DNA from: Metallumcola ferriviriculae
Lineage (GTDB): Bacteria > Bacillota > JADQBR01
NCBI RefSeq assembly: GCF_035573695.1
Contig: NZ_CP121694.1
Location: 2,456,501-2,520,500, forward strand
Reading direction: 5' to 3'
DNA length: 64,000 nt
Shown: piece by piece, positions 18,285-26,948 of the stretch
Position numbering within the stretch: the first letter of the stretch is position 1
Layout of the letters: each line of letters opens with the position of its first letter
Position numbers and translations under genes: made by a program
The notes under the pieces: generated by a model
What the model was told of the DNA's origin: nothing
Seen by the model: the letters and a program-made list of their open reading frames with translations, nothing else
Databases searched by the model: none

Positions 18285-18425
18285 TGTACTGAAATAACTT
18301 AATACTTTCTGACCTGCGGTACGATACTCAATCTCTGCTGTGCTGCACCAGCGGCATAGCGTCTGCTAACCGGCCGCACAATTTAAAACGGCCGGCTTAC
18401 ACCGACCGTATTTCCTGACCGCCTG

Positions 18426-19142
18426 CTATTTTGAATCCAAATCGAAGTCATCCCCGGGCTTCATTACACGGCATTCCACATCCAATTCTTTCTCTACCTG
18501 CGCTTTAAATTTCTCTGCATCCTGCTTAATAACCGGAAAAGTATCATAATGCATCGGCACCACAATATCCGGATTTACCCAGCGAACCGCAGTAAAGGCA
18601 TCCTCCGGACCCATCACAAAATTATCACCAATGGGTACCAGCATGACATCAATTTTGCGGCCATGCAGCATGGTATCAGAAAGAATCCCCATATCACTGA
18701 AGAGCCCCGTATCGCCTGCATGGTAAATTACCTGGTCACCCATTTCAATCAAAAAGCCGCAAGGATTACCTAGGTAGGTGATGGTACCATCGTCATTGGG
18801 AAGACCTGAGCCGTGCAGCGCCTGAGTCAGCTTTACCCAGCCAAATTCAAATTGATATGCCCCGCCAATATGCATAGGATGTACCTTTGCACCCTGATTG
18901 CCGCAGTATGTAGCCAACTCAAATGGAGCTATGATAGTAGCGTCGCATTGTTTTGCTATCTCCACCGCATCTCCCAGGTGGTCAGAATGACCGTGAGTGA
19001 CCAGCACCGCATCAATTCCTTCCACCTCTTCCACAGTCATGTTTGCCGTCGGATTACCGGTAAGCCACGGATCGATGATTACCCGATATCTTTCACAACT
19101 GATACAAAAACACGAATGGCCATGAAAAGCAACTTTAATCAT
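18426..19142 (-). CDS. Metal-dependent hydrolase, UPF0173 / metallo-beta-lactamase fold
   Basis: This 238-residue protein carries the metal motif THGHSDHLGD (HxHxDH) about residue 50, with further ligands in HAGDTGLFSDM and VPMHYDTFPV. It opens MIKVAFHGHSCFCI, typical of the UPF0173 YtkL-like group. The reaction is unknown. The ATG at 19142 follows GGGAGG. It is monocistronic, with a terminator downstream. Confidence 0.88.
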   Translation of the reverse strand: MIKVAFHGHSCFCISCERYRVIIDPWLTGNPTANMTVEEVEGIDAVLVTHGHSDHLGDAVEIAKQCDATIIAPFELATYCGNQGAKVHPMHIGGAYQFEFGWVKLTQALHGSGLPNDDGTITYLGNPCGFLIEMGDQVIYHAGDTGLFSDMGILSDTMLHGRKIDVMLVPIGDNFVMGPEDAFTAVRWVNPDIVVPMHYDTFPVIKQDAEKFKAQVEKELDVECRVMKPGDDFDLDSK

Positions 19143-19336
19143 CAAAATACCTCCCTAAATCGTAAATTTAAGTTCCTCCAAGTATGACTATGCATGTATC
19201 CGAAAAAAATCCATCGTAAAGCCGCAAGAATTTTAAGACCAAGGCAACCCTTAAGGCACGGTGCACTAAACCGCCAAGTTGGGCATTTTATTATAATTTT
19301 CCCTAACGGGCACATTTAAAGACTATTTTTAGCAGG

Positions 19337-20023
19337 CTAACTCAGGTCAACCGGTACCCAAGGATAAGCAAATCCCGAATCAATAATCTCCCAGGCACCT
19401 TCCTTTTCACCCACTTCTAGATAAATAACATCGCCCTCCCGAACCAACCGGGCCGCTTCCAAGGGTATAGTTATCGGACCTATATCATAGTTATCAGTAA
19501 GGGTGCGCAGGCAAATGTCCGTACCTTCGCCCAGGTCAACCACCTTCATGTAGTCGGCGATTATGTCTTCATAATCACCGATGGCCCCCATCCTCTTAGC
19601 CCCTTCCTCGCCATAAGAGGCCACCGCATAGCGCAAATATTCCTGGCTCTTTATTGGACTGATCGCTGACTGGAGCGTCAGAACTCGCGGCAGTGCCTCC
19701 TTCAGTTCGTCCAATACCGGGCGGTATATGGGTAAAAGGTTGACATCATAACGCCGCAGGACAAAATTGCAGAAATCCTCCATCACCATCAATAAATGCC
19801 GTGCCATGGCGGGAGTAGGGCGGCATTTTCGAATGTACCACCAACCGAAGAATTCCTGAAAATGCATGGCACTAATCTGGGTCACTTTAGCCACCGGCAC
19901 CGCCGTCCAGTCATTCAAATAGTCCTGAAAAACCTTCATTCCGCGTTCAATGTCCGGGAACTCCGCCCTTTGCTCCCCTTCTTTCTCTGCCAAATACACG
20001 GCTATCACCTGAGTCAACTGCAT
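19337..20023 (-). CDS. Conserved-looking protein of unknown function
   Basis: This 228-residue soluble protein starts MQLTQVIAVYLAEKEGE at the ATG at 20023, behind GGGGGACG. An upstream in-frame start at 20092 would run through the intergenic repeat. No family is recognised. The N-terminal half is helical and rich in Trp and Phe (HFQEFFGWWYIRKCRPTPAMA). The C-terminal 70 residues look like a small beta barrel (DNYDIGPITIPLEAARLVRE; GDVIYLEVGEKEGAWEII). It lacks signal peptide and membrane segments. The gene stands alone between repeats. Confidence 0.65.
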   Translation of the reverse strand: MQLTQVIAVYLAEKEGEQRAEFPDIERGMKVFQDYLNDWTAVPVAKVTQISAMHFQEFFGWWYIRKCRPTPAMARHLLMVMEDFCNFVLRRYDVNLLPIYRPVLDELKEALPRVLTLQSAISPIKSQEYLRYAVASYGEEGAKRMGAIGDYEDIIADYMKVVDLGEGTDICLRTLTDNYDIGPITIPLEAARLVREGDVIYLEVGEKEGAWEIIDSGFAYPWVPVDLS

Positions 20024-20089
20024 ATTACGTCCCCCTTGATTTACTCTATTGCATAGTATTTCTTGATCCGCCCCTTCTATTCCTTCATG

Positions 20090-20136
20090 CAATAACTTGA
20101 CAAAATGGTGCCTGACACCATTTTGTCAAGTTATTG
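20090..20136. repeat. 47-bp palindromic intergenic repeat, subfamily 1 (perfect copy)
   Basis: The only copy in which both 21-nt arms (CAATAACTTGACAAAATGGTG and its complement) pair perfectly around a CCTGA loop. Confidence 0.92.
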
Positions 20137-20164
20137 CAGTAAAATGCTGTCCACCCACTGACAC

Positions 20165-20200
20165 CAAAAAGGCCGTTGAATTAATTCAACGGCCTTTAAG
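20165..20200. terminator. Terminator of the CoA-transferase/TRAP/acyl-CoA synthetase operon
   Basis: Perfect palindrome AAAGGCCGTTGAATT/AATTCAACGGCCTTT, with five Ts after it on the minus strand. It could also stop plus-strand transcription. Confidence 0.8.
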
Positions 20201-20226
20201 CGGTACTTATATTTGATTTAATTTCT

Positions 20227-21780
20227 TTAGGCCAAACTTTGGTACTTGTTTCTTAACTGAAATTTTTTCACTTTGCCGGACGGAGTACGGGGCAGCTCGT
20301 CGACAAATACAACATGCCGGGGCTTTTTAAATCCGGCCATATGCTGCTTGCAATAGTCCACAATATCTTCTTCCGTCACTTCGACGTCATCCTTGGGCAC
20401 AATCACTGCGCAGACAGTTTCCAGAAATGTTGGGTGTGGTAGGCCGATGATGGCAACGTTTTTTACCTTTGGATGGCGGTTTATCACATCTTCTAATTCA
20501 GACGGGTAGATGTTCTCACCGCCGCTTCTGATCATATCCTTCTTCCGGCCGGCAATGGCCAAGAAGCCGTCTTCATCAACGCGGCCCAAATCGCCGGTAC
20601 GGCACCAACCGTCAACAAATGTCTCTGCGGTAGCTTCCGGCCTGTTCCAATATTCACTTGACACCGAAGGACTCTTAATCCAAATTTCTTCCACCTCACC
20701 AACCCCCACAGGTATACCATCCTCACCAGCTACCTTAACTTCGGCAAATGGCAAAGGCTTGCCCACCGTATGACCTTTTTCCTTGGGGTCTTCAGGGTTA
20801 AGACAGGTACCGATAGGCGTACCCTCTGTCAGGCCGTAAATTTGAATCAGCCCTACATTGGGCAGTACTTCATTTAGCTTTTCTATTGCCCAGGGTAGTA
20901 CCGGGTCACCGCCGGATATAATAGCCTGCAGCGAGCTCAAGTCATATTGCTCCAGATCCGGCTGACTTAACATATCGTAGAGCATATAGGGAAACAGCAG
21001 CACGTGAGTCACTTTTTCCTGCTCCATTACCTTAAGTATCCGTCTGATGTCAAAGCTGCCGCTTTTGGTAACTATAGATCTTCCGCCTACTAATAATGTG
21101 GGCAGCAGCAGATCTTCCAAGGCCCCTACATGATAGAGCGGCCCGGTGGTCATGGAGACACATTTATTAGTCATCTGCCACTTAATGGCCTGCATCGCTG
21201 CAAACCATAATGTATTATCGTGAGTCCACAATGCCCCCTTAGGGCGGCCGGTGGTACCCGACGTATACATCAGCATCATCGAGTCGCTGCCGTCAATTTG
21301 GGTTTCGGAAACAAAGGAAGAAGAACCTTCTCCCAGCACAGCCCACGGTTTCACCCATACGGGCATCTCACTATCATCATCCTGTAAGCATAACCACTGA
21401 CTAACAGGTACTTTATCACGCACCTGTTCTAAACGCTCCAAAAACGATGAATGAAAGCAAAGAACCTTAGCACCAGAATCGTTCAAAGCGTACTCAAGTT
21501 CCTCCGGCACCAAACGGAAATTCAATCGTACCGCTATGGCACCGATTTTGGCTGCGGCAAAATATGCCGCCCAATATTCTAGGCAGTTATACATTAAAAT
21601 GCCTATGCGATCCCCCTTCATTACCCCTAAGCTGGAAAATATATCTGCATACTGATTGGAAATATTGTCAAACGCATCAAAGGTCCAGCTTTCATCGCTT
21701 TCCAATTGAAGTGCAATCTGACGCGGGTCGATATCTTTAGCTAATCCCTTGCTTCGGCGCAAAAAATATGCAGCATCCAA
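20227..21780 (-). CDS. AMP-forming acyl-CoA synthetase
   Basis: This 517-residue ANL-superfamily enzyme activates a carboxylic acid to its CoA thioester using ATP. Motifs in order are the P-loop MMLYTSGTTGRPKGA, YGLTEGTPIG, the hinge GWCRTGDLGRVDEDG and the C-terminal catalytic lysine in TPSGKVKKFQL. The TTG at 21780 lies 7 nt after AAGGAGGG; the ATG at 21846 would start within the spacer after dctM. It is the last gene of the TRAP operon, so it probably activates the acid imported by that transporter. The chain type is not evident. Confidence 0.92.
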   Translation of the reverse strand: MDAAYFLRRSKGLAKDIDPRQIALQLESDESWTFDAFDNISNQYADIFSSLGVMKGDRIGILMYNCLEYWAAYFAAAKIGAIAVRLNFRLVPEELEYALNDSGAKVLCFHSSFLERLEQVRDKVPVSQWLCLQDDDSEMPVWVKPWAVLGEGSSSFVSETQIDGSDSMMLMYTSGTTGRPKGALWTHDNTLWFAAMQAIKWQMTNKCVSMTTGPLYHVGALEDLLLPTLLVGGRSIVTKSGSFDIRRILKVMEQEKVTHVLLFPYMLYDMLSQPDLEQYDLSSLQAIISGGDPVLPWAIEKLNEVLPNVGLIQIYGLTEGTPIGTCLNPEDPKEKGHTVGKPLPFAEVKVAGEDGIPVGVGEVEEIWIKSPSVSSEYWNRPEATAETFVDGWCRTGDLGRVDEDGFLAIAGRKKDMIRSGGENIYPSELEDVINRHPKVKNVAIIGLPHPTFLETVCAVIVPKDDVEVTEEDIVDYCKQHMAGFKKPRHVVFVDELPRTPSGKVKKFQLRNKYQSLA

Positions 21781-21861
21781 GTTTAATCCCTCCTTCACCT
21801 GCTTGAAAGTAATGTTGCTTAGTCTAAAAATTCCAATTGGTATCAACTGCTGGTTAAATCA

Positions 21862-23184
21862 TCAGTTCATTAAACTGGGCAGCCAGAGAGCGATTTGCGG
21901 AAAAGCGGCAAGCAGTAATACCCCGACAATTTGCAAGAGAATAAAGGGTATCACACCGCGGTAGATATCGCCGGTGGTTACCTCAGGAGGCGCAATTCCT
22001 TTTAGGTAAAATATCGCATAAGCAAAAGGCGGCGTCAGGAAAGATGTCTGCATCACCACGATAAACATCATCGCAAACCAGATAGGGTCATAACCCATAG
22101 CTGCAGCAATGGGTGTAAACAGCGGTACACCAATCATCAGCGTGCCAATCCAGTCGATAAATGCGCCCAGAATAAATATTATAGTAAACATCACAAGCAG
22201 GATTCCCCAGTTTGGCAGGGGCAGCCCCAGTACAATGTTTTCCACTACTTTTCCGCCACCTAAGTTAAGAAATACAGCGGTAAAGAATCCCGCAGCAATC
22301 AATACGAGATAAATCATAGCACTGTAGGTCATGCTGCTATAAATGGCTTCTTTTAAATTCTTCCAGGTTAACTGCTTATAGCAGGCTGCCAAAATAAGTG
22401 ACGCAAAAGCACCCACCCCTGCAGCTTCGGTTGGTGCGGCAACACCAAAAAAGATGGAACCTAATACGGCTAATATCAATACCCCTACCGGTAAAATAGA
22501 TGTAGCAAAGAGGTAAAATTTCCTGCCAATGGACACATTAAAATCTGGATGGTCCGACGGCATAGACGGTGCAATATCCGGCTGTAAAAAGGAGCGAATC
22601 AAGACATAGCCTACATACAGCGAGGCCAACAATAAGCCCGGCATAAATGCTGCCATAAATAATCTACCCACAGATAACCCGGCCAACGGCCCATAGATTA
22701 ATATTAAAACGCTTGGGGGAATAAGAATTCCCAGCGTACCGCCGGCACATATTACGCCGGTAGCCAGTGGTTTGTCGTAGTTATACCGTATCATCGAGGG
22801 CAGAGCCATTAAACCCATTGTTACCACAGATGCACCGATAACGCCGGTAGCCGCAGCAAAAATTGTACACGTAATCAAAGTAGCTATGGCCAAGCCACCA
22901 CGCAGCCTACCTAAAATAACATACGCTGCATCGTAAAGCCGGGCTGCCAGCCCTGACTTTTCAATAACAACTCCCATAAATACAAAGAGCGGGATCGCCA
23001 GCAGGATGTAATCGCCCATTACGCCAAACAGCCTGAGCATAAACAAGTTACTTACCTCTGGACCGATGAAGATAAAGCCGAAAATGGACGCTAAGCCACC
23101 GAGGACAAAGGCCACCGGATAACCGAGAATAATTATACCAATTAACGAAGACAGCATTAGAAAGGTAATTAAAACTGGACTCAT
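21862..23184 (-). CDS. dctM: TRAP transporter large permease (DctM family)
   Basis: This 440-residue membrane subunit of a second TRAP system has typical strings YILLAIPLFVFMGVVIEKSG, GTLGILIPPSVLILIYGPLAG and GVAAPTEAAGVGAFASL. The ATG at 23184 overlaps the dctQ stop by four bases (ATGA) and follows GGAGGTGAG. Unlike the 5.7-8.8 kb system, all three subunits here are intact. Genes for a CoA-transferase and an acyl-CoA synthetase flank it, so an organic or fatty acid is the likely substrate. Confidence 0.93.
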   Translation of the reverse strand: MSPVLITFLMLSSLIGIIILGYPVAFVLGGLASIFGFIFIGPEVSNLFMLRLFGVMGDYILLAIPLFVFMGVVIEKSGLAARLYDAAYVILGRLRGGLAIATLITCTIFAAATGVIGASVVTMGLMALPSMIRYNYDKPLATGVICAGGTLGILIPPSVLILIYGPLAGLSVGRLFMAAFMPGLLLASLYVGYVLIRSFLQPDIAPSMPSDHPDFNVSIGRKFYLFATSILPVGVLILAVLGSIFFGVAAPTEAAGVGAFASLILAACYKQLTWKNLKEAIYSSMTYSAMIYLVLIAAGFFTAVFLNLGGGKVVENIVLGLPLPNWGILLVMFTIIFILGAFIDWIGTLMIGVPLFTPIAAAMGYDPIWFAMMFIVVMQTSFLTPPFAYAIFYLKGIAPPEVTTGDIYRGVIPFILLQIVGVLLLAAFPQIALWLPSLMN

Positions 23185-23696
23185 GGCCGCTCACCTCCAA
23201 TTAGTTCGACGATATCCCGGATGAATTCGGCAGTTCCCTGTAAAACCAGCATTATCGTACCAACGGTAACCCAGGTTTTAAACGGGTAAACGATGGGCTG
23301 CCAGGTGCCGACCCAACTACTCTCGTGTTTGGCCCATGAAAAAAGGGTATGCGGAATCATTACTTTCACCATCAACGCCCACAACGGGAAAAAGAGAACG
23401 ATAGTAAAGATAATATACATGATTAACTGTACCCGCCGAGAAAAGCGATTATAAATAAGGTCAATAGTTACATGGCCGCCTATCCTTAAGGTATAGGCCA
23501 TGCCAAAAATCAAAACCATACTCCCCAACATATAGCTGACGTCATAACTCCAGATGGTAGGTTTATTGAAGCCATACCGTGAAACTACCTCGTAGGTCAT
23601 GGTCAGTGTCAATAGCAGCATGGCCCAAGCAAAGATTTTAGCCATTTTTTCGTTAAACTTGTCAATATTATTTAAGACCGATTTTAGTACGTTCAC
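23181..23696 (-). CDS. dctQ: TRAP transporter small permease (DctQ family)
   Basis: This 171-residue subunit has four helices and a longer extracytoplasmic segment (HTLFSWAKHESSWVGTWQ), a feature of the mannitol/chloroaromatic-type TRAP-T small subunits. The start is a GTG at 23696 behind GTAGGAG. The stop overlaps the dctM start. Confidence 0.85.
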   Translation of the reverse strand: MNVLKSVLNNIDKFNEKMAKIFAWAMLLLTLTMTYEVVSRYGFNKPTIWSYDVSYMLGSMVLIFGMAYTLRIGGHVTIDLIYNRFSRRVQLIMYIIFTIVLFFPLWALMVKVMIPHTLFSWAKHESSWVGTWQPIVYPFKTWVTVGTIMLVLQGTAEFIRDIVELIGGERP

Positions 23697-23796
23697 CTAC
23701 TCCTACTCTCCTTTCCGAACAACCAAACAGGGAGGTATTGGGGGGCAAAAGAACCTGTGTGACTGCCCCCCCATATCAACCTTTAAACAACCTGTT

Positions 23797-24927
23797 CTAT
23801 TTATGAACTCTAATCGGCATCATAAATTCTTCGTAGTCGACAAACTCTTCACGATAGGTCTTCATGGAATCCCAAATTTCAGCGAAGATGCCGCCTTCTT
23901 CTTTTGCCTTGTCGTCTAGGTATTTAACAGTAATATCATACAGCTCTTCCTGCACCTCAGTATCCGCGTACACTGTTTCCATGCCTTCATCTTCCATCTC
24001 TTTAAGAGCCTTCATACTCTTATTCAAATCATCCATCCAACCCCACAGGGTTACCGATCTGGCTGTGGACGTTACTAACTCTTGCAGATCCGGGGGCAGC
24101 TCGTTCCAGCTGTCCTTATTAATTCCCATGGACAATAAAGTAGCTGGTTGGTGCATACCGGGACCGCTGAGATATTTAGTAACTTCGTCAAATCCCAACA
24201 CCTTGTTGTTATAAGGGGTACTAAATTCAGCAGCGTCAATTACTCCACGCTCCAAGGAAGGATAAACTTCAGCACCAGGGAGACTAGTTACTGCCACGCC
24301 AAATTCACGTAAAATGTCACCCCACCAGCCAACAGTACGATACTTCAGGCCCTGCCAATCTTCAAAAGTTTTCATCGGCTTATTCGACTGAGCCAAGATC
24401 TCGGGGTGAGTAATGCCCAGCGGGAATACCTTAACATTGTAGCCTGACTCATCATAAAGCTTCTGCCACAGTTCTAAACCGCCGCCCTCATAAATCCATG
24501 ATAGGTACATATCAGGCGAATCCATGAACATGGGTACATTAGCGAAGAAAGGTGCTGCCGGCATCTTACCAATCCAGTAACCGGTGTAATCATGATAACC
24601 ATCAATGGTACCAGAACTAGCTGCATCCAGCACTTCAGCAGCTCCCATCAAGGCACCAGAAGGATAAACCTCTACCTTCATGCGGCCGCCGCTGGCGGCG
24701 TTAATTATTTCACCAAACTTTTGCGGCATTTGATGCAATGTAATTGATTCCGGCCAAGTAGTAGCTATCTTTAGCGTATACACCTTGTCCGGTTTAGCCG
24801 CAACAGCTTTTGACCCATCATTATCTCCCGCTGTATCAGATGTAGTACCACAGCCGACTACCAAACCACCAATCAAAGCGACAATCATAGCCAATATCAC
24901 AAAACGTAATTTCTTATTGTTAACCAA
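23797..24927 (-). CDS. dctP: TRAP solute-binding lipoprotein (DctP family)
   Basis: This 376-residue binding protein has a lipobox (LIGGLVVGCG) after a short hydrophobic signal. The TTG at 24927 lies 8 nt after GGAGGAG; the more upstream in-frame TTG is inside the ribosome site. The family motif region SLPGAEVYPSLERGVIDAAEFS is complete, and no stop interrupts it. It captures a carboxylate outside the membrane for the adjacent permeases. Confidence 0.92.
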   Translation of the reverse strand: MVNNKKLRFVILAMIVALIGGLVVGCGTTSDTAGDNDGSKAVAAKPDKVYTLKIATTWPESITLHQMPQKFGEIINAASGGRMKVEVYPSGALMGAAEVLDAASSGTIDGYHDYTGYWIGKMPAAPFFANVPMFMDSPDMYLSWIYEGGGLELWQKLYDESGYNVKVFPLGITHPEILAQSNKPMKTFEDWQGLKYRTVGWWGDILREFGVAVTSLPGAEVYPSLERGVIDAAEFSTPYNNKVLGFDEVTKYLSGPGMHQPATLLSMGINKDSWNELPPDLQELVTSTARSVTLWGWMDDLNKSMKALKEMEDEGMETVYADTEVQEELYDITVKYLDDKAKEEGGIFAEIWDSMKTYREEFVDYEEFMMPIRVHK

Positions 24928-25071
24928 TATTCTCTCCTCCTTCAAATTAAAGCTCTGATAAAGTATAAGCAGCAGCTAATATTTGCGGCCTCACCTCCCA
25001 CAGATTAATCCCGTGCCCTTACATGCCAGCCAAAATTAGTTTAATTGGTTTACTGTGCATTGCTAAACACT

Positions 25072-26649
25072 TTATTCACCTGCAGTCTGAGCCATCTGCG
25101 CATCAAACCCCAGTAATTCCTCTTCAAATATCCTGCCGTCCATAAGTTTGATATCATTAGATACCATTGGTTGAAAACCGATCTGAGAAAAGATATCCCT
25201 TTCCATATCCACACCCGGCGCAACTTCAATTAATGTTAAGCCCTCCGATTTAAGCTCAAAGACAGCCCGTTCGGTTATATATAGAACTTTTTGGTCCTTC
25301 TCCAGCGAATAATCGCCACTAAAAGTTATCTGATCCACTTCCTGAACAAATTTTTGCTGCGCCCCTTCTTTGTTGATGAATAACTTCCCTTGAGATACCG
25401 CAACCTGCAGTCCGGATGCAGTAAAGGTACCGCAGTAAACCACCTTTTTGGCGGTCTGGGTAATATTAATAAATCCGCCGGCCCCGGCTATACGCGGCCC
25501 GAAACGACTGACATTCACATTACCCTTTGCGTCCACCTGAGCCATCCCTAAAAAAGCGATATCCAACCCGCCGCCATCATAAAAATCAAACTGATTTGGC
25601 TGGTCAATGATACAATCCGGGTTATAAGCAGCACCAAAGTTCAAGCCTCCGGCCGGTATACCGCCAATGGGACCCGCTTCGACGGTCAGAATCATCCGAT
25701 CAGAAAAGCCCTCCTCCGCCGCTACCGATGCCACACCTTCGGGCATGCCAATCCCCAGGTTAACCACCGCATTGGGAGTGAGCTCCATTGCCGCACGCCT
25801 GCCGATAATCTTTCGTTCATTTAAGGGCAGCGGCTGGATAGAATCCAGCGGTACGCGTATTTCACCGCTAAATGACGGATTATACTGTTCTGCAAAAGAC
25901 TGCATATGGTTAGCCGGCTGACCCACTACCACGGCATCCACCAGCATGCCTGGAATTTTTACCAGTTTCGGGTCTACTGTACCGTGACGTCGCAAACGTT
26001 CAACCTGAATGATAACTATACCGCCGCAGTTTCTCACCGCCTGGGCGATGGACAGGCCCTCTAAGGTCAACGCCTCTTTTTCCATAGAAATGTTGCCATA
26101 TTCATCCGCGCTGGTACCCCTTATCAAGGCGACATTCACCGGAAAACCTTTATAAAGCAGATATTCCTTATTGTGAATAGTAATCAGCTCTACTAAATCT
26201 TCAGTGGTGATACTGTTGAGCTTACCGCCCTCCCAGCGAGGATCAACAAAAGTCTTCAGTCCAATATGAGTGATAGTACCGGGCTTTCCTGCAGCAATAT
26301 CACGAAACAAATGAGTGACCACACCTTGAGGAAAATTGTAGGCCTCGATTTCATTGGCCATTGCCATATCCCCCAACTTAGGCGCTAAATTCCAATGCCC
26401 GCCTATTACTCGTTTAACCAGGCCCCGATGTGCAAGATGATTCATGCCTTTAGTTTGTCCGTCGCCCTGGCCGGCGGCATAGACTATGGTGAGATCCCGG
26501 GGGGTACCGTTTTCTAGAAATCTCTCTTCCAAAGCGATGGTTAGTTCTTCCGGATGCCCGTGCCCCACAAAGCCATCCACAACTACCGTACTTCCATCCT
26601 TAATCATTTCTACTGCTTGGTTTGGAGTTAGGAATTTGGGTTTCAACAT
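25072..26649 (-). CDS. Acyl-CoA:carboxylate CoA-transferase (YdiF/propionate CoA-transferase type)
   Basis: This is a 525-residue fused alpha-beta family I CoA-transferase. The alpha part has [20 protein letters not shown]. The beta part has [18 protein letters not shown] and the catalytic glutamate in [15 protein letters not shown]. It swaps CoA between acetyl-CoA or another short acyl-CoA and an incoming acid without using ATP. It is the first gene behind a consensus sigma-54 promoter, followed by the TRAP transporter and an acyl-CoA synthetase, forming an uptake-and-activation operon. Confidence 0.92.
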   Translation of the reverse strand: MLKPKFLTPNQAVEMIKDGSTVVVDGFVGHGHPEELTIALEERFLENGTPRDLTIVYAAGQGDGQTKGMNHLAHRGLVKRVIGGHWNLAPKLGDMAMANEIEAYNFPQGVVTHLFRDIAAGKPGTITHIGLKTFVDPRWEGGKLNSITTEDLVELITIHNKEYLLYKGFPVNVALIRGTSADEYGNISMEKEALTLEGLSIAQAVRNCGGIVIIQVERLRRHGTVDPKLVKIPGMLVDAVVVGQPANHMQSFAEQYNPSFSGEIRVPLDSIQPLPLNERKIIGRRAAMELTPNAVVNLGIGMPEGVASVAAEEGFSDRMILTVEAGPIGGIPAGGLNFGAAYNPDCIIDQPNQFDFYDGGGLDIAFLGMAQVDAKGNVNVSRFGPRIAGAGGFINITQTAKKVVYCGTFTASGLQVAVSQGKLFINKEGAQQKFVQEVDQITFSGDYSLEKDQKVLYITERAVFELKSEGLTLIEVAPGVDMERDIFSQIGFQPMVSNDIKLMDGRIFEEELLGFDAQMAQTAGE

Positions 26650-26709
26650 AGCCCTCCTTTCGATAAGTGTCTGTTTTTTTATAATTTTCTGAAACTTGAC
26701 TATATTTAG

Positions 26710-26725
26710 AGCAATAACTGTGCCA
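26710..26725 (-). promoter_or_regulatory. Sigma-54 promoter of the CoA-transferase/TRAP operon
   Basis: Minus-strand TGGCAC-AGTTA-TTGCT matches the consensus TGGCAC-N5-TTGCW exactly, with GG and GC separated by 10 nt. It is 61 nt upstream of the CoA-transferase start. A sigma-54 activator gene lies just beyond. Confidence 0.88.
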
Positions 26726-26824
26726 CCCGTCTAATTGCTTGTCCGATAGAACCAGTAAAGAAAGAAAAACCGACACCACTACTACGTTGGCACAGATTTT
26801 TCTTTTTATATTTTTCATATTTTA

Positions 26825-26864
26825 TGCGACATAATAAAATCTTTATCTGTCGCAATTAAGCGAC
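26825..26864. promoter_or_regulatory. Candidate enhancer (UAS) for the sigma-54 activator
   Basis: An inverted repeat TGCGACA, 16 nt, TGTCGCA (26825-26831 and 26848-26854) is followed by a further GCGAC at 26860. Another GCGACA occurs at 26931. The sites are 100-150 bp upstream of the -24/-12 promoter, the usual range for enhancer-binding proteins. Confidence 0.55.
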
Positions 26865-26948
26865 GACAAATATTGTCCCAGCGCCATTCGTTGCACACTT
26901 AGAACCCAAATGCATTCTTTCGCATTTGCGCGACATGTATCACTACTG

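Noticed and set aside
18370-18396. Second terminator after the UPF0173 gene
   Set aside because: The CCGGCCG/CGGCCGG hairpin has no adjacent T-run on either strand; the hairpin at 18243-18284 is the better candidate.
24946-25071. Separate sigma-54 promoter before the second dctP
   Set aside because: The only GG-N10-GC match there has poor flanking bases and overlaps purine-rich sequence; transcription from 26.7 kb explains the operon.
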